Origin: an uncultured Oscillospiraceae bacterium
Lineage (GTDB): Bacteria > Bacillota > Clostridia > Oscillospirales > Oscillospiraceae
Assembly: GCA_947624985.1 (NCBI GenBank)
Contig: CANQMO010000008.1
Location: 35,410-99,409 of the forward strand
Direction of reading: 5' to 3'
Length of the DNA: 64,000 nt
The position numbers and the translations under genes were made by a program. Positions 24,170-33,228 of the stretch are shown piece by piece. The notes under the pieces were generated by a model that saw nothing but the letters and a program-made list of their open reading frames with translations, did not search any database and was not told the origin of the DNA. Each line of letters starts with the position of its first letter. The first letter of the stretch is position 1.

Positions 24170-25459
24170 ATGTCTATTCTAATTTTGGTAGCAGTACTGT
24201 TTGCATTGATCGTTCTGGGCGTTCCGATCGCCTGGGCGCTTGGGATATCCGGTACGGTAGGACTTTTTATTCTTGGCGGAGATCCATTTACCATTGTTCC
24301 TCAATCAATATACAGCGGCGTATCATATTTCCCGTTGATGGCGATACCGTTTTTCTTTTTTGCCGGAGAGTTGATGAATAAAGGCGGTATCACCAAAAGA
24401 CTTATTGATCTGTCCTCGCTTCTTGTTGGGCGCGTTGCCGGGTCTCTTGCCTATGTCAATGTTGTTTGCAGCATGTTTTTGGGCGGTATTACAGGGTCTT
24501 CGGTGGCCGACGTTTCCTCAGAGGGCGCCTGGATCATTCCGGCCATGAAAGAACAGGGGTATTCGTCTGAAGAAGCGGTCGCCGTTACGGTCACGTCCTC
24601 CATCATGGGACCCATTATTCCCCCCAGCATCATTATGGTGATATATGGGAGCAACATGAATGTCTCTGTGGGCGCTCTTTTTATGGGAGGTATCATTCCG
24701 GGAATACTGGTCGCGGCCTCTCTGGCCCTGGTGGTTTTCCTCCGCAACAAAAAATACGGATTTCCCAGAAGGACCGAAAAGTATACGCCCGCGCAAGTGC
24801 GAAGCATACTGATCAACGCGATCATCCCCCTGGGAATGCCAATCATCATTATGGGGGGTATTCTGGGCGGGATATTTACGGCCACCGAAGCGGGCGCCAT
24901 TGCGTGCTTATACGCGGTCATAGCCTCCTGCTTCATCATGAGGACGGTTAAGTTGTCCGAACTGCCCCATATGCTGCTCAATACTGTAAAACTCACAGGT
25001 ACCGTTCTGATCATACTCGGATGTTCCAAGACACTGAGCTGGACGCTCACTCTTTTGCGGGTACAAGACGGACTGGCTGCCTTTATTACATCGCATATCA
25101 ACAGCGGCGTAGCGTTTCTGCTTATCGTCAATCTGCTGTATCTCTTTCTGGGCTGTTTTATGGACCCTGCCGCTGCGCTGCTGATGTTTGGACCTATCCT
25201 GGCTCCGATAGCCTCCAGGTATGGTATCAATCCCATCCATTTTGGCCTGATCTCGTGCATCAATCTTACGATTGGAAATGCGACGCCGCCCTTGGGCCAG
25301 AGTCTGTTTGTCGGATGCAAAATCGGTAAAGTATCTGTCGGCAGAGAGGCCAGAGCGATTTTGCCCTATTTGTTTGGACTGGTCATAGTTCTGTTTATTA
25401 CTACTTATATCCCGGAAATTTCGCTTTTCCTGCCGCGTTTGGCGGGGCTGGCCGGCTGA
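24170..25459 (+). CDS. dctM: TRAP transporter large permease subunit
   Basis: 429 residues with about 12 hydrophobic segments and the DctM signature elements MAIPFFFFAGELMNKGGITK, GGITGSSVADVS and IGNATPPLGQSL. It forms the transport channel, coupled to a sodium gradient. ATG at 24170 follows AGGTGGAGT. It is the last gene of the operon; a terminator and the right island repeat follow. Confidence 0.93.
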   Translation: MSILILVAVLFALIVLGVPIAWALGISGTVGLFILGGDPFTIVPQSIYSGVSYFPLMAIPFFFFAGELMNKGGITKRLIDLSSLLVGRVAGSLAYVNVVCSMFLGGITGSSVADVSSEGAWIIPAMKEQGYSSEEAVAVTVTSSIMGPIIPPSIIMVIYGSNMNVSVGALFMGGIIPGILVAASLALVVFLRNKKYGFPRRTEKYTPAQVRSILINAIIPLGMPIIIMGGILGGIFTATEAGAIACLYAVIASCFIMRTVKLSELPHMLLNTVKLTGTVLIILGCSKTLSWTLTLLRVQDGLAAFITSHINSGVAFLLIVNLLYLFLGCFMDPAAALLMFGPILAPIASRYGINPIHFGLISCINLTIGNATPPLGQSLFVGCKIGKVSVGREARAILPYLFGLVIVLFITTYIPEISLFLPRLAGLAG

Positions 25460-25558
25460 TCCGCTCTCCGTTGCGCTGTAAACAAGCGGTTTATGGCGGA
25501 TAATGAGCCGGACCGATTCGTCATCGGGGCTGCCCGGAGATTCACAAACAGCAAAGTG

Positions 25559-25600
25559 CAGACTGAGATCGCTTTCGGGCGGTCTCAGTCTGTGAGTTTT
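25559..25600 (+). terminator. Terminator of the TRAP operon
   Basis: CAGACTGAGATCGC-TTTCGG-GCGGTCTCAGTCTG forms a 14-bp stem with one wobble pair, followed by TGAGTTTT. It lies 100 bases after dctM and just inside the right edge of the island. Confidence 0.75.
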
Positions 25601-25658
25601 ACGCAGGCTTTTTCCCTGTTCGCTGTCTTTTTCTGCGCCTTATTGAAATTCCTGCGGA

Positions 25659-25691
25659 GTACAGGCGGCCATAGAGCTTCTGGGCGCTTGA
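25659..25691 (+). pseudogene. Right repeat: remnant of the original 3' end of the S41 protease gene
   Basis: Bases 25659-25683 repeat 18848-18872 exactly. Read in the protease frame they continue GTA CAG ... CTG GGC GCT TGA, i.e. VQAAIELLGA and a stop, in front of greA. This is most simply the displaced authentic C-terminus. The TGA (25689-25691) overlaps the greA -35 hexamer. Confidence 0.75.
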
Positions 25692-25716
25692 CAGGCGGGG
25701 CCCGGATCACTATAAT
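25688..25716 (+). promoter_or_regulatory. Consensus sigma-A promoter of greA-lysS
   Basis: A perfect TTGACA (25688-25693), 17-base spacer and perfect TATAAT (25711-25716), 36 bases before the greA ATG. Confidence 0.88.
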
Positions 25717-25752
25717 ATTCGCGGACTTACAAATCTTGAGGGAGGCAATACG

Positions 25753-26226
25753 ATGGCGGAGACAAAGTACAAGATGAGCCGTGAGCGGTACGAGGAGATC
25801 CAGAAGGAGCTGGATTATCTTCAGACCGTCCGCGAGAAGGAGGTTTCCGAACTCATCAAGGAGGCCAGGAGCTACGGCGACCTTTCGGAGAACAGCGAGT
25901 ATGACGAGGCCAAGACCGAGCAGGGCAAGCTGTATTCCAAGATCGCGGAGATGAAAAATCTGCTGGAGAACGCGGAGATCGTGGAGCACACCCACCGGGC
26001 CGGCGTCGTGGGTATCGGCAGCCGGGTCACGGTGATGGACCTGGAGATGAACGAGCAGCTGGAGTACCAGATCGTGGGCAGCCAGGAGGCCAACCCCATG
26101 ACCGGGCGTATCTCCGACGACTCTCCCTTCGGCAAGGGGCTGATCGGCCACAGGATCGGCGAGACCGTCACCGTGGAAGCGCCCGCCGGGGAACTGAGAT
26201 TCGAGATACTGAACGTCACATTCTGA
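25753..26226 (+). CDS. greA: Transcript cleavage factor GreA
   Basis: 157 residues; rescues arrested RNA polymerase by stimulating cleavage of backtracked RNA. The N-terminal coiled-coil finger carries the acidic tip in YGDLSENSEYDEAK, and the C-terminal FKBP-like domain has ISDDSPFGKGLIGHRIGETV. The start at 25753 follows GGGAGGCAATACG. It is driven by a perfect consensus promoter and followed by lysS 26 bases later, a pairing common in Firmicutes. Confidence 0.97.
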   Translation: MAETKYKMSRERYEEIQKELDYLQTVREKEVSELIKEARSYGDLSENSEYDEAKTEQGKLYSKIAEMKNLLENAEIVEHTHRAGVVGIGSRVTVMDLEMNEQLEYQIVGSQEANPMTGRISDDSPFGKGLIGHRIGETVTVEAPAGELRFEILNVTF

Positions 26227-26252
26227 TCTTATACACAGGAAGGAATATAGCT

Positions 26253-27752
26253 ATGAGCCAATATGCGCCGGGGTACCGGACGGAGCCGGAGGGCCTGTCC
26301 GACGAAATGCGCGTGCGCCGGGAGAAGCTTTTCAAGCTCCAGGACGCCGGGCACAACCCGTATCATATCACCAAATTCGACCGCACCCACTTCTCATCCG
26401 ACATCGTGAAGGATTTCGACGCCCTGGAGGAGAAGGACGTGCGGGTAGCCGGGCGCGTTATGGCCAAACGGGTGCAGGGCAAGGCGGGCTTCATGGACCT
26501 ACAGGATGACCGGGGCCGTATCCAGCTTTATGTGAGCGTGAACGATCTGGGGCCGGAGGGTCTGGCGGCGGTCAAGACCTGGGACGTGGGCGACATCGTG
26601 GGGGCGGAGGGCTTCGTGTTCAAGACCCGCACGGAGGCCGTCTCCGTCCATGTGAAGGACATACGGCTCCTCGCCAAGAGCCTGCGGCCCCTGCCGGAGA
26701 AATTCCACGGTCTGACTGACACGGACCAGCGCTACCGCCGCCGGTATCTTGACCTGATCACCAACGGGGAGTCCCGCCGGGTGTTCGAGCTGCGGACCAG
26801 GTTTATCAGCCATATACGCCAGTATCTGGACCAGCGGGGGTATCTGGAGGTGGAGACCCCGGTGCTGGGCACCATCCAGGGCGGCGCCACGGCCCGGCCC
26901 TTCGTCACCCACCACAACACCCTGGACCTGGATATGTACATGCGTATCGCCACAGAGCTGAACCTGAAGCGGCTCATCGTGGGCGGCATGGAGCGGGTCT
27001 ATGAGATCGGGCGGATCTTCCGCAACGAGGGCATGGACACCAAGCACAACCCGGAGTTCACCACGCTGGAGATGTATGAGAGCTACGCCAACTTTGAGAC
27101 CATGATGGACTATGTGGAGGGGATGCTCTCCTCCGCCGCCATGAAGCTGCGGGGCACCTACCATCTCACCTGGGGCGGTAATGAGATCGACATGTCCCCC
27201 GGCTGGCGGCGCATGACCATGATCGACGCGGTGAAGGAATATGCGGGCGTGGACTTCGGCGCCATATCCGGCGACAACGAGGCCGCGGCCGCAGCCAGGG
27301 CCGCCGGGGTGGATATGGACGGGAAGGAGCCCACCTGGGGCAACGCCCTTTACGAGACCTTTGACCAGAAGGTGGAGGAGAGGCTGATCCAGCCCACCTT
27401 TATCACCATGTACCCGGTGGAGGTGTCGCCGCTGGCCAAGCGCAGTCCGGCTGACGGACGGCTGACGGAGCGGTTCGAGGCTTTTATCGGCGCCTGCGAG
27501 ATGGGCAACGCCTTTTCGGAGTTGAACGACCCGCTGGACCAGCGGCTGCGTTTCGAGGCCCAGATGGCCCTGAAGGCCAAGGGCGACGACGAGGCCAGCG
27601 ACATGGACGTGGATTACTGCGAGGCGCTGGAATACGGCATGCCGCCCACAGGCGGTCTGGGCGTGGGCATTGACCGGGCGGTCATGCTCCTGGCGGGCGT
27701 GGACTCCATCCGGGACGTCATCCTGTTCCCGACGATGAAGCCGCAGGACTGA
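26253..27752 (+). CDS. lysS: Lysyl-tRNA synthetase, class II
   Basis: 499 residues. An OB-fold anticodon-binding domain (about 60-165; VRVAGRVMAKRVQGKAGFMD) is followed by the class II core. Motif 2 is FRNEGMDTKHNPEFTTLEMY and motif 3 is GLGVGIDRAVMLL; both are intact. The size is standard for bacterial LysS. AGGAAGG precedes the ATG. The next gene begins nine bases after the stop. Confidence 0.97.
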   Translation: MSQYAPGYRTEPEGLSDEMRVRREKLFKLQDAGHNPYHITKFDRTHFSSDIVKDFDALEEKDVRVAGRVMAKRVQGKAGFMDLQDDRGRIQLYVSVNDLGPEGLAAVKTWDVGDIVGAEGFVFKTRTEAVSVHVKDIRLLAKSLRPLPEKFHGLTDTDQRYRRRYLDLITNGESRRVFELRTRFISHIRQYLDQRGYLEVETPVLGTIQGGATARPFVTHHNTLDLDMYMRIATELNLKRLIVGGMERVYEIGRIFRNEGMDTKHNPEFTTLEMYESYANFETMMDYVEGMLSSAAMKLRGTYHLTWGGNEIDMSPGWRRMTMIDAVKEYAGVDFGAISGDNEAAAAARAAGVDMDGKEPTWGNALYETFDQKVEERLIQPTFITMYPVEVSPLAKRSPADGRLTERFEAFIGACEMGNAFSELNDPLDQRLRFEAQMALKAKGDDEASDMDVDYCEALEYGMPPTGGLGVGIDRAVMLLAGVDSIRDVILFPTMKPQD

Positions 27753-27760
27753 AAAAGGCC

Positions 27761-28897
27761 ATGTCGGAACAGAAAGGCCGGACAGAGCCGGCGGCATACT
27801 TCAGCCTGATGAAGTTCGTGGGTTCGTTTTGTATCGTCGTCTTTTTGCACTATAACGACCACTTTCTGCCGAGGCTGGGCATGGAGAACCCCTTCGCGGG
27901 AAACGCGCTTCTCTGGGATATCTCCCATAACAGCTTTGTGCTGGTGGAGATGTATTTCATCATTTCCGGCGCGCTGTTCGCGTGGGTGTATAAAGACCGG
28001 ATCATAGCCGGGGGGAGGTTCGATCCCTTCATCGGAAAGCGCATTTTGCGTATCTTCCCGCCGGCTGTAATAACGAGCGTTGTCATGTATCTGGGCAACG
28101 CCCTGCTGTATAAGTATAACGGGACGCTTTGGAGCTGCGGGACGCTGGATCTGATGGAGCTGTGTTTCGACGTCCTGTTCGGCGGGAAGCCCGTTTTTGG
28201 CGCCGCCAATACGCTGAACGGCCCCATCTGGTACATAAACGTGCTGATGGTGTGCTATGTTTTCGCCTATATCCTGACGCGCTCTTACAAAAGGCAGCGG
28301 TCCGTTTTCCTTTACGCGCTCCCTATCCTGATCGGCCTGATGATACAGTATTCCGGCGTCGGGTTCGTTATTTGGAACAACTCGGTCGCCCGGGGGCTCA
28401 TAGCGTTTTTCATCGGCGTGCTGCTGGGGATGTTCCTTGCGGTATACCGGGAGAGATTTACCCCGCGAACCTGCCGGCTGATACGGCTGGCGGCCGGTCT
28501 GGAGCTGGCCGCTGCGGTCTTTGTGAGGCTTTGCCCCTGGCACGGACTGCTCATCAAGAACATAGCCAACTTTTATGCGTTTCTGGTATTTCCCAGCGTG
28601 ATCTTCCTGTGCTATGACTGCCATTGGCTGAACAGGCTCTGTTCTACGGGCCTGGTCAGGTGGATGGGGAACATATCCTTTGGCATGTATCTGTGGAACT
28701 TCCCCATCTATCTGGGGCTGCACATGCTGGTGGTCTCCGGCCATATGCCGCTGGACGTCACGTCCGCGCCGTTTTTTATCCTTGTCACGGTCCTGCATCT
28801 GGTCATCGCCAGCGCTTCTTATTATTTGCTGGACCGGAAGCTGGTCGGTAAATTGACGGAGCTGCTGGATAGAGCTCAAATGACGCGGGGGAAATAG
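27761..28897 (+). CDS. Acyltransferase-3 family integral membrane protein
   Basis: 378 residues with about ten hydrophobic segments. The first helix contains the family histidine (FCIVVFLHYNDHFLP), followed by YFIISGALFAW and GKRILRIFPP, the acyltransferase-3 landmarks. Proteins of this family O-acylate cell-surface sugars, peptidoglycan or lipids using cytosolic acyl donors. It starts eight bases after lysS and is probably carried on that transcript. A second, distinct member follows at 28982. The base composition is slightly more A/T-rich than in lysS. The target molecule cannot be inferred. Confidence 0.85.
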   Translation: MSEQKGRTEPAAYFSLMKFVGSFCIVVFLHYNDHFLPRLGMENPFAGNALLWDISHNSFVLVEMYFIISGALFAWVYKDRIIAGGRFDPFIGKRILRIFPPAVITSVVMYLGNALLYKYNGTLWSCGTLDLMELCFDVLFGGKPVFGAANTLNGPIWYINVLMVCYVFAYILTRSYKRQRSVFLYALPILIGLMIQYSGVGFVIWNNSVARGLIAFFIGVLLGMFLAVYRERFTPRTCRLIRLAAGLELAAAVFVRLCPWHGLLIKNIANFYAFLVFPSVIFLCYDCHWLNRLCSTGLVRWMGNISFGMYLWNFPIYLGLHMLVVSGHMPLDVTSAPFFILVTVLHLVIASASYYLLDRKLVGKLTELLDRAQMTRGK

Positions 28898-28981
28898 AAT
28901 GCGAGGGCTCCCTTTGCGGGAGTCCGGGAGGCGTTACGCGCTTTCCGGGATATCATTGGTGATCGTATAGGAGAGTAGGAT

Positions 28982-30598
28982 ATGAGGAAAAAGCAGGCAG
29001 AGCGCAATTCCAGCCTGGAGCTGCTGCGCATACTTTGCATACTGGCGATCATTGGCGATCATTTTGTAGGGCAATCCGGTATCGCGGAGAGCGGCTCGCT
29101 CCCCGGCGCTTTTTTCTATACGGCGGTCATCAGCCTGTCGCGCGTCGCGTGCAGTGTGTATATCATCATAAGCGCGTGGTTTTTGGTGGACCGGGACGTT
29201 CAGATAAAGAGAGTGTTCCATGTCTGGCTGACCGTCGTGATGTATACGGTCCCGATCATGGCCTATATGTATTATATCGGCCTTGCGGGGAAAGAGGATC
29301 TGCTGCGGGCGCTGCTGCCCGTTGAAGAGAGCCCCCTGTGGTTCGCGGGGTATTATATTCTGCTGATCCTCACATCGCCGGTCCTCAATCTGTTGCTGCG
29401 CAAAGAGAACAGGCGTATCGCCGAATATGTGATATTCGTTTTGCTTGTTCTCAATGTGCTCTATCCGACCATAACGGCGCGGCTGGGATTTTTCTCCAAT
29501 GATCTGTTTGCTCTCATCTTCCTGTATCTTTTGACCGGATACATAAAAAAATACAGGGACGATCTTCCGAACGCAAAAAAATGCATGGCCGTTTTTTTTG
29601 CCGTATGGGGGTCGTTGACGGTACTCCGGGCGCTGGCGCGGATCAACGGCTCTTCCCGGCTCTATATCTGGACGCTGATCGGCGAATATGGGGAGGTCTA
29701 TCGCGCCAGATTACAGACGCTTCCCAATCTGGCGCAGGCATACTGCCTTTTCTTTGCCTTCAAGGGGATAAAGCTGAAGAACTCGAAGCTCATCAATACT
29801 GCGGCCAGCGCCACTCTGGGCGTATATTGCTTCCATCAGGTCCCCGTATGGTATGGCTACCTGTGGAAGAACATTTTTCATACGCCGTTTTTCACCTCGA
29901 TCCTCCATGGGAAGCTGAGGATGCTCTATACACTGGGCAGTATTCTGACGGTGTGGCTGTGCGGGACTGTCATTGAGCTTATCAGAAGCCGCCTTTCCGG
30001 CGCGGTGATCGAATCCAGGGCCTGGTATGGAGCGATGTGCCGGAAGATCGACGACGGACTGCGTTTCAGTATCCCGGAAAACAGCGAGAGCACGGAGAGG
30101 CCATCTTCGCCATCTATGAGGAAGGTCGCAAAGTATGTCCTCATAGGCGCCGTTATATACTTCAGCCTGGTGAACTGCGTGGTCAGAGAGCATTATTGGA
30201 TCCGGCCTCTGAATGCCGATCTTGTACGGGTCGAGGAGCTTGATTTTCATCTGGAAGCGGATGTGGCGTATACTGACGGGCTTTTGACAGGAACGGTCAC
30301 CGTCACGAACGACGGAGAGCCTATCCTGGCGCCGTCCACCGGGGCGCGTCCGATCAATTTGGGTATAAGCGTTGTGGACGCGGACGGGAATATGATCGAA
30401 CAGGACTATTTGCACACCGCTATCAAGAGCGCGGGAATACTGAAAAGCGGTGAGTCCCAGCCGGTGGAAATAGAATTGACGGACCTGGCGGCATATGCCG
30501 CAGAAGGAAACGGCATAAGATTTGAGATCCTACAGGAGAATGTCGGGTGGCTTGACGATACGGCAGTCTACTACTGGTTTGGGGAAGGGACGGAGTGA
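28982..30598 (+). CDS. Acyltransferase-3 family protein with extra C-terminal extracytoplasmic domain
   Basis: 538 residues. The first ~350 are an acyltransferase-3 membrane domain (SSLELLRILCILAIIGDHFV with the family histidine; VACSVYIIISAWFL). A charged cytosolic stretch, a further membrane segment (about 383-401, YVLIGAVIYFSLVNCVV) and a ~135-residue C-terminal part follow. That part reads like a beta-sandwich (VAYTDGLLTGTVTVTNDGEP, then INLGISVVDADGN) and probably sits outside the cell, where it could bind the glycan to be acylated. The ATG follows GGAGAG. The tail is not a standard part of the family; its fold call is inference. Confidence 0.82.
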   Translation: MRKKQAERNSSLELLRILCILAIIGDHFVGQSGIAESGSLPGAFFYTAVISLSRVACSVYIIISAWFLVDRDVQIKRVFHVWLTVVMYTVPIMAYMYYIGLAGKEDLLRALLPVEESPLWFAGYYILLILTSPVLNLLLRKENRRIAEYVIFVLLVLNVLYPTITARLGFFSNDLFALIFLYLLTGYIKKYRDDLPNAKKCMAVFFAVWGSLTVLRALARINGSSRLYIWTLIGEYGEVYRARLQTLPNLAQAYCLFFAFKGIKLKNSKLINTAASATLGVYCFHQVPVWYGYLWKNIFHTPFFTSILHGKLRMLYTLGSILTVWLCGTVIELIRSRLSGAVIESRAWYGAMCRKIDDGLRFSIPENSESTERPSSPSMRKVAKYVLIGAVIYFSLVNCVVREHYWIRPLNADLVRVEELDFHLEADVAYTDGLLTGTVTVTNDGEPILAPSTGARPINLGISVVDADGNMIEQDYLHTAIKSAGILKSGESQPVEIELTDLAAYAAEGNGIRFEILQENVGWLDDTAVYYWFGEGTE

Positions 30599-30635
30599 AT
30601 AGCGGGGCGCCCAGCGGAAGCGGAGGCGTCATTCG

Positions 30636-32078
30636 ATGTGGGATATGACAGAGATGAAGGGCGTCAAAGCCCCCTTTCCCTGGGGGCCGTTTTTGAAAAA
30701 GCTGGCGGCCATCGGCATCCCGGTAGCCCTGCAAAACCTGCTGACCACCACGGCCAGCATGGTGGACACCATGATGGTGGCGCCCCTGGGGGAGATGTCC
30801 GTGGGGGCGCTGGGTCTTTGCGCCCAGTTTTCGTCGCTGATGTTCTCCGGATACTGGGGCTTCGTGGGCGGCGGCATGCTGTTCTTTGCCCAGTACTGGG
30901 GCGCGAAGGACGACGAGGGCGTCGAGCGGTCCTATGGCATGACGCTGGTGTGCATGATGACCGTGGCCGTGGCGTTCGGGTGCCTGGCGGTGTTCGCCCC
31001 GGGGGCGGTCATGCGCCTTTATACGGACAAGACGGCCATACAGGATATCGGGGTGCAATACCTGCGTATCGTGGGCTTTGCCTACGTCATGCAGGTGTTC
31101 TCCATGGCCATGAGCAGCCTTCTCCGGGCCACGGAGCGGGTGCGTATCCCCATGACGGCCTCCATCGCGTCGGTGGGGACGAATCTGTTTTTGAACTGGG
31201 TGTTCATCTACGGCCACCTGGGCGCGCCCGCCATGGGCATTCGGGGGGCCGCTCTGGCCACCACCGTTGCCGCGGCGGTGAACCTGCTGGCGATATGCCT
31301 CATGGCCCGCGCCGTGAAGTACCCCTATCTATTCCATGTCCGGGGCCACTTCCGCTGGAGCCGGGAACATCTGAAAAACTACTTTGTCAAGTGCTTTCCC
31401 ATCCTGTGCAACGAGGTGCTCATTGGCGTGGGGAACATGCTCATCAACGTGACGCTGGGCCGCCAGCCAGAGCAGGTCATCGCGGCGCTGGCGGTGTTCC
31501 GGACGCTGGAGGGGCTCATCATCGGATTTTTCGCGGGCTTTTCCAATGCCGCGTCGGTGCTGGTGGGCACCTGTGTGGGCGCGGGGGAGCTGGACACGGC
31601 TTATGAGCGGGCCAAGCGGCTGGTGTATCTTTGCAGCGGCTTCATCCTGTCCGTGGGTCTGTGCGTGCTGGCCCTGCGGCGGCCCATTTTGACGGGCATG
31701 AGCCTTTCCGGAGAGTCCTATACCGTCGGGGTGCGGCTTTTGTCCATCTACATCGCCGTGTCGGTGATCCGCATGGGCAACTGGATACAAAACGACACCT
31801 ACCGGGCCTCCGGGGACGCGGTGACCGGCACGGTGCTGGAGATCCTGTTCATGTACGCGATGGTGCTGCCCTGTGTGCTGGTGAGCGGGTTCGTGCTGAA
31901 GCTGCCCTATTGGGCCATCTTTCTGTGCTGCTACATCGACGAGCCCATCCGCTATGTGCTCATGCAGCGGCATTTCTACTCCGGCAAGTGGGTGCGGCCC
32001 GTGACGGAGCAGGGCATGGCGGCTCTTCCGGCCTTCCGGTCCCGGCATCGTCCCGCGGAGCGGACAGAGGCCCCATGA
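30636..32078 (+). CDS. MATE family multidrug/metabolite exporter
   Basis: 480 residues, about 12 membrane segments in two related halves typical of MATE antiporters. Segments such as IPVALQNLLTTTASMVDTMM in half one and FPILCNEVLIGVGNMLINVT in half two occupy equivalent positions. It exports cationic compounds using a sodium or proton gradient; the substrate is unknown. The start at 30636 has GGAGG about 11 bases upstream; the ATG at 30648 is an alternative. It faces the LacI gene tail to tail across a long hairpin. Confidence 0.9.
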   Translation: MWDMTEMKGVKAPFPWGPFLKKLAAIGIPVALQNLLTTTASMVDTMMVAPLGEMSVGALGLCAQFSSLMFSGYWGFVGGGMLFFAQYWGAKDDEGVERSYGMTLVCMMTVAVAFGCLAVFAPGAVMRLYTDKTAIQDIGVQYLRIVGFAYVMQVFSMAMSSLLRATERVRIPMTASIASVGTNLFLNWVFIYGHLGAPAMGIRGAALATTVAAAVNLLAICLMARAVKYPYLFHVRGHFRWSREHLKNYFVKCFPILCNEVLIGVGNMLINVTLGRQPEQVIAALAVFRTLEGLIIGFFAGFSNAASVLVGTCVGAGELDTAYERAKRLVYLCSGFILSVGLCVLALRRPILTGMSLSGESYTVGVRLLSIYIAVSVIRMGNWIQNDTYRASGDAVTGTVLEILFMYAMVLPCVLVSGFVLKLPYWAIFLCCYIDEPIRYVLMQRHFYSGKWVRPVTEQGMAALPAFRSRHRPAERTEAP

Positions 32079-32120
32079 GCGGCGGCTGACCCGGAACATC
32101 TCCGCTTTTTCTGACAAGCT

Positions 32121-32152
32121 CAAGACCCGGACGTGAATACGTCCGGGTCTTG
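32121..32152. terminator. Hairpin between convergent MATE and LacI genes
   Basis: CAAGACCCGGACGT-GAAT-ACGTCCGGGTCTTG, a perfect 14-bp stem halfway between two convergent stop codons. U-tracts are poor on both strands, so the terminator role is inferred mainly from position. Confidence 0.6.
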
Positions 32153-32181
32153 TCATATGAAAAGGAAGAGATGAACGGGCT

Positions 32182-33186
32182 TTACAGGACTTTGACCGAG
32201 TCGCGCAAAATGAGCTTCACGTCCAGGATGAGCTCCCGCTGATCCTCCGGGATATCATGACCGTTCAGAAGATCCACCAGCCGCTTCGCGGCGAGCTTGC
32301 CCATGATGATGGAGGGGGCCTGCACCACGGTGACGCCGGGGATGGAGATCTGCGCCATCAGATGGTCGTCAAAGCCCACCAGAGAGAGGTCCTCGCCAAT
32401 GCGCACGCCCAGATCCTTTGCCTCGGTCAGGCAGCCCTCGCAGATCAGGTTGTTGCCGGCCACGATAGCGGTAGGGGGGTCGGGGGAGCTCATCAGAGAA
32501 CGGAAAAAGCCTCTGCCGCTGGACTGGTACATCGAGCCGCAGCGGATGTACCGGTCCTCCGGTGCGATACCGTGATCCAGCAGCGCGGTCCGAAAGCCCC
32601 GGAGCCGCTCCGCGCCGACGCAGAGCTTCGTAGTGCCTGTGATCATGGCGATCTTCCGGTGGCCGGCGTCGATGAGCGTCTGCGTGAGCTGATAAGTACC
32701 GCCGAAGTTGTCGGCCATGACGGCGTGCATACCGCTGCCGGGGATATACCGGTCAACGACCACGCAGGGTTTGTTCCACTGCTGAAAGTCGAGAAAATCC
32801 TCCCCGGAGGGGATAATGATGGCGCCGTCGATGAGGGGGTCGAACTTCTGCCGGAACAGGGCCATATCCTCGTGGGGCTCGTCACCGGTGGAGGACACCA
32901 TGGCGTAATAGCCGTGGGATTTCAACGTGGCCTCAATGCCCTGTACGATGCTGGAATAGAAGCTGTTGATGAAGTCCGGAACGACGACCAGCACGATATG
33001 GGTCCGCTTGGTGATCATGGCGGCGGCAACGGGGTTATGGACGAAATGGAGCTCCTCGATAGCCGCCTCCACCTTCCGGCGGGTCGGCAGACTGACGCGA
33101 TCCCGGCCGTTCAGCACGCGAGAGACGGTCGATATCGCCACATTGGCCCTGTTGGCCACGTCTTTTATGGTTACCGGACTGCCCAT
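32182..33186 (-). CDS. LacI-family transcriptional regulator
   Basis: 334 residues from the ATG at 33186, where the HTH begins (MGSPVTIKDVANRANVAIST, then VSRVLNGRD with the hinge helix after it). The longer start at 33246 in the ORF track lies inside the promoter. A periplasmic-binding-protein-like sensor domain follows, with the conserved VGFDDHLMAQISIPGVTVV near the C-terminus. It is divergent from the kinase-SIS-MBL-ABC cassette and presumably represses it in the absence of the sugar. Three related palindromic sites lie in the shared spacer. Confidence 0.92.
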   Translation of the reverse strand: MGSPVTIKDVANRANVAISTVSRVLNGRDRVSLPTRRKVEAAIEELHFVHNPVAAAMITKRTHIVLVVVPDFINSFYSSIVQGIEATLKSHGYYAMVSSTGDEPHEDMALFRQKFDPLIDGAIIIPSGEDFLDFQQWNKPCVVVDRYIPGSGMHAVMADNFGGTYQLTQTLIDAGHRKIAMITGTTKLCVGAERLRGFRTALLDHGIAPEDRYIRCGSMYQSSGRGFFRSLMSSPDPPTAIVAGNNLICEGCLTEAKDLGVRIGEDLSLVGFDDHLMAQISIPGVTVVQAPSIIMGKLAAKRLVDLLNGHDIPEDQRELILDVKLILRDSVKVL

Positions 33187-33228
33187 AGTATCTAAATCCA
33201 CCACCAAAATACGCATTATCTTTGAATA

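Larger units (their letters stand above)
18848..25683 (+). mobile_element. 6.8-kb catabolic island inserted at the 3' end of the S41 protease gene
   Basis: The segment between the two 25-bp repeats carries a GntR regulator, HpcH/HpaI aldolase, FAD oxidoreductase and TRAP transporter, with its own promoter, operators and terminators. The FAD oxidoreductase and dctQM genes are visibly more A/T-rich than the housekeeping genes. Removing the island and one repeat copy restores an S41 gene ending ...VQAAIELLGA-stop whose TGA lies inside the greA -35 box. No integrase or transposase is present, so how it arrived is unknown; site-specific integration with loss of the integrase and illegitimate recombination with target duplication are both possible. 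Confidence 0.7.

Noticed and set aside
25493-25777. 94-residue ORF between dctM and greA
   Set aside because: It runs through a terminator, the 25-bp repeat and the greA promoter; no domain.
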